Source of the DNA: Amphibalanus amphitrite
Lineage: Eukaryota; Arthropoda; Thecostraca; Balanomorpha; Balanidae
Direction of reading: 5' to 3'
Assembly (NCBI RefSeq): GCF_019059575.1
Contig: NW_024882205.1
Coordinates: 248,001 to 312,000, forward strand
DNA: 64,000 bases
This document shows, in pieces, positions 58,112-64,000 of this stretch (position 1 is the stretch's first letter; the number at the start of each line of letters is the position of its first letter). The notes under the pieces were generated by a model. The model worked only from the letters and a program-made list of their open reading frames with translations. It made no database searches and was not told the origin of the DNA. Both the position numbers and the translations under genes were made by a program.

Positions 58112-61100
58112 TCAGTCTATTTCCTCAGCGTCCGTGGCCCTCTCGGGGGCGGCGTACGGGATGCGCCGTCGGTAGAAGAGCAGGTAGGCCTCGCTGGTCA
58201 TCACTTCTTCCTCCTTCATACGCACAACGCGGGCGTCGTCGAACCGGCGCCAGCCTGAGACACGGAAACACTGTCAATGACGGATGGGGGGGGGGGGGAC
58301 AGACACGGCACACACTGGGTCTGACAACGCAGACACACGGTCAGTTACAGATATCGGTATAAATACTATAAGCAGTCACGGTTTTGTACAACCATACAAT
58401 GATACAGATGCTATGTGCAAAAATAACGGGCAGCAAAATGCAATTAACAATTGAAGTTAATGTCAATAAAATCATGTTCAATTGTGCCAATGGAGTAATG
58501 GTTTTCTACAAAAAAAAAGTTTCTATCAAGGAGCGTGTCACTTGAAAAGACTTAGCTGAAAACGAGTACACGGGTGCTCGGAAATCCTGTCCACCCTGAG
58601 GTCCTCCCGCTGTCCCCAGCTATCGCCCGTACCGAGCTCGGCGTTCTCTGGCCGCAGCGGGTCCACGCAGCGGGCGAACGCCGTGTAGTGGCCGCCCAGG
58701 ATGCCGCCGTGGTGGTTGATGACGCCGTACAGGTCGTACAGCACCCGGCCATCGTCTGGTTCCTCGGTCAGGTACTGGCGCAGGTTCAGGTCCCTGCGGG
58801 TCAGTGGGGATCGGTGGTCAACCTCACTGCATACCGGCGGTGGCAGATTGAACGCTGCTGTAGCCGGGTTCGCCTGGCTTCTTCTGGTACTGTCACTGTC
58901 GAGATAACTACTGTCACACACGCTTGAGCACAAGCACTCCCTCCATATGACGTCAGACCACGTCATGACTACTGCCATAGAAGCCAGCCGGTGAAGTAAA
59001 ATGTCCTAAAACAAGACAACCATAACAAAGAAACGGACGAACGAACAAACGAACAGAGGAACACAGAAGGACGGGCGGGCTGACGGCCTCAAAAGCAAAA
59101 ATTAAAGACCAGAGAAAAGGGCCAGTGCTTACCGGACGGGGAACTCGACCATCCTGTCGATCTTGTCGCGGCCGTAGAAGGACTCCTTGAAGGAGAACCT
59201 CTTCAGCTGGATGATGAGGTTCAGGGGCAGCCGCCACAGGCTGAGCTGCTTCTCGGCCTCACGGTGCGCCTTACACCTGTGGACAAGCACATCGGAGAGA
59301 TGCAGTGTCATATGGAAAACCACACAAACAGACTGGGGTGGAGGACAGATGAAATTATTAGCCAATGGCTGCAGTAAAAGCAACAGAACAGGGGAAGTCG
59401 AAGCCTGTAAGAACGATATTGTCACGGAATCTTATCACAGCAGGACCAACGTCCACATACACGGGTTTATAGTTTTGAGATATCGCCAGCCAACAGAAAG
59501 TGAGAATGCGCACGTCAGTACCTGGGACAGTACCAGGCCTCGTCCGGGGGACAGTATATGGGACAGTACACACCTGGGACAGTACCAGGGACAGCACAGA
59601 CTCATACCTGGGACAGTATATGGGAGAGTACACACCTGGGACAGTACCAGGCCTCGCCCGGGGAGAGCCGCTCCGGCTCGGTGAACAGCCGCAGACACTG
59701 GTGCAGGCCGATCCGGCCGGTCGGCTCCGGCTCCGGGTGCGGGTCCGGGTCAGACTCCAGCTCTTTGTCGTCCACCAGACAGCAGGGCTGCCAGCGGCGG
59801 CGCGCCGTCTTCCAGTCCATGGCCACCGTGCAGGGGCCGCGCAGGTCCAGCGGCTCGTCACCTGGCGACACCGCGACGACAGCGTCAGAGATAAACACAC
59901 ACGCTCGGTAGACAGACACTGCTCAATACAGGAGCGCACCGTGCGAGTCGTGCAACAAACGCATCGATGCAATGGGGACAGAATAGCAGGTCATTCTACA
60001 CTTGTTTGGTGTAAGAGCAAACGACAGAGAGGTAGATCACAAGGACTCAGTCACACGTGGGGCCGGGTCCCTTTTGACTGGCCATTTCCCCGTTTCCTGG
60101 ATAGGTAAAATGACCCAACCTTTTTGCAGCGGGTGGCTTACCGTTGTCCTGTATCCGTCCGCTGTCTGAGGAGACGACGTTCTCGCCCTGCTGGTCCACC
60201 GAGCGGATCACAAACAGCTGCTGGTCGCCCGTCATACCTGGACAGAATCAATAAGAAACTATCAGCCGACACACATAACTAGTGTTTCAATCACAAACAG
60301 CAGCTAGAGTGGTCGCCGGTCACTTCTGAAAAAATATACGGACGGAAATAGACAGCAGGCTGCCAGTGGCGCACAGTGTCGCAGTTACAAACAGCTGGTG
60401 GTCAACGGTCGCTCCCGATCTTGAACAAACACGCCAGTTCTCCTTACTCAGTACGGAAACCGCGACATACCTACCTGACGAGGAGGGCGCCTCCCGGCAG
60501 TCGGTGGAGTCACTGGAGCTGACCTCCTTTTCAGTGACGGTCTCCTCCGTGTCAGTGCACTGTGGAGACACGGTAGAGTTTCGGTTAAACAGGGTGAGTG
60601 ACACGATCATCCAGGCGCACCACGGCCGTACCACACACTGCGAGAGAACCGAAGAGACAGTGCCCGAAATGCTAGTGCATGCCGTCACGTAAGTAATGCA
60701 GGACAGTGAGACCAGTGGCGCAGGAGATCTTGTTTTTGCTACAGAGAAACTTATAAATAAGCCCCATGTATCACTATCGAACGTCAAGCCTCGTTTGGAG
60801 TGCCATCAGCCACACACCTTCCCACTGTCAGAGGCAAGTACCAAAGCTGACAGAGTCCCTCACTCCCGGTCACAGCTACTAACTGCTAACTAAACTAAGA
60901 GCGTTGCGCCACCCACCTTTCCGCTGTCGGAGCTGGTGCCGGAGCTGACCGAGTCCCTCCGCTCCCGATCACAGCTGCTAACTATACTAACTAAACTAAG
61001 AGCGGCGCGCCACTCACCTTTCCGCTGTCGGAGCTGGTGCCGGAGCTCACAGAGTCCCTTCGCTCCCGGTCGGCCGTCACCGGAACGCAGAACACGTTCA

Positions 61101-63618
61101 CAGAGTACCTGACGGAGGAGATACATAAAACTGCTGTCAGCGCCGACAGGTCGAGCAGTTTAACTCTATGTTCACATTCACCTAGGGTGTTCGTCATCAA
61201 AACTACTTTCAGAGAAGCGGTTATGAGTAACGTTGATAAGCTAACGCAAAGCAGTTTGCCAATCGTCGTCATTGAGGCCCGAAGAAAGCATATAACGGCA
61301 GACCTCAGCTCAGATAGCTGACCTCATCTGCCGGCCTGTACTGACCTGGAGAAGGCCTCCATGGCCCTGCAGACCTCCGTGTAGGTGGCCCGGGAGCGCG
61401 GCAGGCTGACAAGGAACGGACAGCCGACCGGCTCAGGCGGCCAGGGTCGGCACAGCTCGCGGTGGTGCGGCCAGTGGTCCTTCTGACAGTGGCTGTCGCA
61501 GTAGCTGGTCCGGTAGCAGCGCGTGCACCGGCGCAGCTTCTCGTCAGCAGTCGGCTCCTTCTTGCAGCTGGAGCAGACGCGCGCCGCGCTCGGGTACTGC
61601 AGACGCTGTGGACGGCAGGGCGATACAATTAGTACAAACACAAACCTGCTGGGTACTTAACTCACGGTAGTAGACACAGGGACGGCGGACACGCGCCGCG
61701 CTCGGGTACTGCAGGCGATGTGGGCGGCTGGAAAACCAATACAAACACAAGCCCGGCTGGGTAATAAGGGCGGGCGAGACGCTGTCAGAGACAGAATGCA
61801 CCGGTTACTAATTAACATTCCATCCAAGGTCGTAAAATGATCACTACTGACCATTCTTGTTCAGAAACCAAGCCATACTGTCCACTGTGTCCACCCATCC
61901 AGCCATACTATCCAGCATCCACCCACCAAGTCATACCTGTATGACGAGCAGCTCCAGGACGGGCTCTCCGATGCGGGCCGGGTCGAGCTGTTCGAAGGCG
62001 AGCAGGTGCGAGCCGCGCCCGATGGTGCCCGCTGACATACCGCGCGTGTACACCTTCTGTACCTGGTGGGAAGGAGGGAGACGGGTCAGCTTACCGGCGC
62101 CGGGTACCATGCGGCAACAACGCTAAAGGGAGACAGCCACGGGTCCATCAGCCTGTTGGCAAGGTCGGCATGATAGAAAAGTTTAAATAACGATTGATTG
62201 AACCTCATACATCAACATAAAATATAGCAATAACTTATCCATACTTATCTAACCTTAACTGTAGAGCCACCCGACGCATTCACGCCATCCAGATGCACTC
62301 CCAGTCCCGCTAATATTAGGGCTGGAGGGCTGAGACGATACTAACTTTGTGTTTGCGTTCGTCGATGAGTTTGATGAGCCTGGAGGCAACGCCCGTCTTC
62401 TCCGCCAGTTTTTCCATGATTTCATCGGCCAGCCCGTCCGCCGACACGTACAGGGTGTACTGGGAGAACACGGGAGAGGTCAGACGGGGGGGGGGGGGCG
62501 TACACACCTACACAGTGTCCGCGGACACGTACAGAGTGTACTGGGAGAGCACCAGAGAGTTCAGACGGGACGCGCACACAACTTGTGTTCGCGGACACGT
62601 ACATGGTATACTGGGACTGGGAGAACAGAGAGATTAGACGGGACGCGTACACAGATACACAGTGTCCACCGACACTTACTGCAGACTGCAGAGTGTACTG
62701 GAGGTGTCATACGGGGCGCGCGCACTACAGTGTCCGCGGACACGTACAGTCGACTGAGAGATATCGGATGGAGCATTCGAGACTTAGGACAAAACACTCA
62801 TGCACAAACGCAGAATAGAGCACAATTAATGGTGTATGTCAGTCATAGCTCGGAAAGCAATTAACCCTCTTATCTCCTCTCTTTTCCTCGTCCTCGCCAT
62901 CTTCTTCCATCCTTCGCGGCCTTCATCCCCTCCTTCGTCTTACAGTGATCGGACGGACGGTGTGGTCGGCCCTGAAGAACGTCACGCAGACGGGTCGCTT
63001 CTTCTTCGGCAGCGGCACCGACAGGTACAGGAACGGGTCGAACGTCACCGACACCTGTGAAGAGGGGGGGGGGGGTCAGACACATTGGGCAGCGGCACCG
63101 ACAGGCACAGGAACGGGTCGAATGTCACTGACACCTGTACAGAGAGGGGAGAACGGGTTACGCACAGGGTACTGGGCAGCGGGATCGACAAATATAGGCA
63201 CGGCACGGATCAAACATCGTTGAGACCTGTGGAGAGGGAGGATGGTTTGACGTGGTTTAAAGACGCTATGGAAGCCGGAAGGTCAGAAACCGTCAAGGCG
63301 GTGGTACAGGACCCGAGCCACAAAACGATGGAGAGGTTCTTCTCATCCAATCTCTAAACTGCCTCACTGCCTCAAACCCTGAACCCCACACTCACCCAGC
63401 AGTCCCTGTACTATCCCAGTCTCCTGTGAACGCCGCCGTACCTTTCCACAGTCGGGGCAGACCAGTTTGGACTTGTACTGTCCCTGGAACAGGTCGACGA
63501 TGACCGAGTCATCCCGGAGTCGGTAACGGTACCAGGCCTCGCGCGCCACCTCGTCGTCTGGACGGTCGCCCGCCTCCTCCGTCTGGGTGTACGGCTTCTC
63601 CACCACGCGGTTCAGGTC
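58112..63618 (-). CDS. USP19: Ubiquitin carboxyl-terminal hydrolase 19 (3' half; 5' end outside window)
   Basis: Deubiquitinase of the USP family. Twelve exons join in frame, 5' to 3': 63618-63442, 63054-62944, 62459-62346, 62062-61937, 61605-61346, 61108-61018, 60559-60475, 60237-60142, 59861-59636, 59276-59133, 58793-58633, 58254-58112. The first reads [10 protein letters not shown], then [10 protein letters not shown] and [16 protein letters not shown]. The MYND zinc finger follows ([32 protein letters not shown]), then [18 protein letters not shown] and QLKRFSFK. The His box is [20 protein letters not shown], and WRRFDD closes the catalytic domain. The MYND insertion inside the USP domain identifies USP19. 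The catalytic Cys box and N-terminal CS domains must lie beyond 64000. The protein stops after [12 protein letters not shown] and DAEEID, so this isoform lacks the C-terminal membrane anchor known in vertebrate USP19. Seven of its introns hold echo copies of exon edges. Confidence 0.95.
59516..59635 (-). repeat. Echo copies of a USP19 exon 3' end (donor)
   Basis: After the real donor (CCCAG|GTGTGT at 59636/59635), the intron repeats TGGTACTGTCCCAGGT, giving further AG|GT junctions near 59573 and 59521. The last copy keeps GAGGCCTGGTACTGTCCCAG almost intact. Spacings are 62 and 52 bases. Confidence 0.85.
60238..60420 (-). repeat. Echo copies of a USP19 exon 5' end (acceptor)
   Basis: The exon starting at 60237 (GACGGGCGACC...CAGCTGTTTGTG) has two decayed relatives upstream in the intron. 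One keeps TTTTTTCAG before GACCGGCGACC (site at 60325); the other, near 60390-60412, has lost the acceptor. Confidence 0.75.
60814..61017 (-). repeat. Echo copies of a USP19 exon 3' end (donor), two extra units of ~100 bases
   Basis: The exon end CAGCTCCGACAGCGGAAAG|GTGAGT (61018) is repeated with its intron flank. Donors GGAAAG|GTGGGT lie at 60917 and GGGAAG|GTGTGT at 60818. The units differ by scattered substitutions. Their potential upstream acceptors are out of frame, so inclusion as extra exons would break the protein. Confidence 0.85.
61606..61735 (-). repeat. Echo copy of the USP19 MYND exon 5' end (acceptor)
   Basis: A 112-base tandem duplication repeats the start of the exon (CTGCAGTACCCGAGCGCG) and the preceding intron (an ACAAACACAA block). 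The copy's acceptor has changed from CCACAG to CCACAT. Confidence 0.8.
61861..61936 (-). repeat. Echo copies of a USP19 donor
   Basis: The donor region ATACAG|GTATGACTTGG is followed by two degenerate repeats containing AGTATGGCTTGG or AGTATGGCTGG and GGTGGA, about 33-40 bases apart. Confidence 0.6.
62460..62760 (-). repeat. Four echo copies of a USP19 exon 5' end (acceptor)
   Basis: The real start CCCAG|TACACCCTGTACGTG (62459) has tandem relatives starting at 62540, 62610, about 62697 and about 62750, most keeping CAG|TACACTCTGTAC and GTGTCCGCGGACAC. Spacings are 81, 70 and about 87 bases. The copies run into stops if included. Confidence 0.85.
63055..63235 (-). repeat. Two echo copies of a USP19 exon 5' end (acceptor)
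   Basis: The real start TTCACAG|GTGTCGGTGACGTTC (63054) is repeated at 63134 (TGTACAG|GTGTCAGTGACATTC) and 63226 (TCCACAG|GTCTCAACGATGTTT). About 50 bases of exon sequence are carried in each. Spacings of 80 and 92 bases are not multiples of three. Confidence 0.85.
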
Positions 63619-64000
63619 CTGCGGAGAAATACAGTAGTGGATGCGGGGTTAGGCAAAGTAATTAACACTGAACAGTCTATGAGCTAGTAGCAAAAAGTGT
63701 GGCATGGACATAGTTATTTGGATAACCATTCTAGAAAATCGCTGGTACAATTATATACGAAATGCAAGAGCCAGGACGGGTCCTAGCAACAATATAGCAA
63801 ACGCCATGGCCATGGGTAAGGCTGAGATCTGAAGGTCTTAGATAACACAAGTATCAGTGTAAGCATTGTATCGCCACCGAAGAAACTATGTCGTAAACAA
63901 AGAGACCCCGAGAGTATTGGTAAATGTCATGTGTCGAAAGATTTAGTTGCTGTTTGTTGGGGCTTTCGGGCGCGTATCAGCGGGGTCACTATGCGCCCCT
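63619..64000 (-). other. USP19 intron running off the right edge
   Basis: Sequence upstream of the first visible USP19 exon. No coding segment matching the family is seen here, so the preceding exon lies outside the window. Confidence 0.5.

Noticed and set aside
60814-61108. Alternative mutually exclusive exons in USP19
   Set aside because: The extra copies lack in-frame acceptors (the CAG before copy 2 leads straight to TGA), so they are better read as decayed duplications.
62460-63235. CRISPR-like spaced repeats
   Set aside because: Units resemble each other only because they are decayed copies of USP19 exon edges. This is a eukaryotic gene and no array structure exists.

Overview
The window is nuclear DNA from an animal. 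Genes are split by short GT-AG introns, coding exons are GC-rich, and the spacers are AT-richer and full of small inverted-repeat transposons. A Spaetzle-type cystine-knot ligand points to an arthropod. The high-GC coding bias makes a crustacean my best guess, but the species is not identifiable by eye. All protein identities come from reading conserved motifs and family architecture from memory. No database search was run.

Layout, left to right: (1) 178-10665 (+), the last 19 visible exons of cytosolic leucyl-tRNA synthetase, with its 5' end outside the window. (2) 10666-14095, a spacer with a CRE/CCAAT-rich inverted-repeat cluster and a broken non-LTR retrotransposon tail. (3) 14096-16186 (+), a one-exon, 11-finger C2H2 protein with a glutamine-rich region. 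(4) 17432-21352 (+), a secreted protein joining a Kunitz domain to a C-terminal Spaetzle-like cystine knot. (5) 23092-24610, a DNA transposon-like element with long terminal inverted repeats. (6) 24753-33744 (+), myotubularin-related protein 14 (MTMR14/EDTP), whose 3 kb intron holds three nested elements. (7) 35485-37688 (-), a two-exon secreted coiled-coil protein with a cysteine-rich tail, family unknown. (8) 38.2-42.9 kb, a transposon-dense spacer. (9) 43953-45533 (+), TRMT11. (10) 46489-47130 (+), SWI5. (11) 48539-54399 (+), UBE2H, whose 4.4 kb intron is packed with nested elements. (12) 58112-63618 (-), the 3' half of USP19 with its MYND finger and catalytic His box; the rest lies beyond the right edge.

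Most conserved genes are housekeeping: translation (LARS1, TRMT11), lipid phosphatase signalling (MTMR14), recombination (SWI5) and ubiquitin conjugation and removal (UBE2H and USP19, tail to tail). I see no operon-like logic, and the neighbours look independent.

Three patterns deserve attention. First, in USP19 and in two places in MTMR14, introns hold decayed tandem copies of the adjoining exon edge, splice site included ('exon-edge echoes'). One echo in MTMR14 is an in-frame decoy acceptor. Second, the Kunitz-Spaetzle fusion puts a protease-inhibitor fold in the pro-region of a ligand family that is activated by proteases. Third, several TTAA-flanked elements share G-run/C-run terminal hairpins, carry AGGTCA-type arrays or CRE+CCAAT modules, and twice sit end to end sharing a single TTAA.
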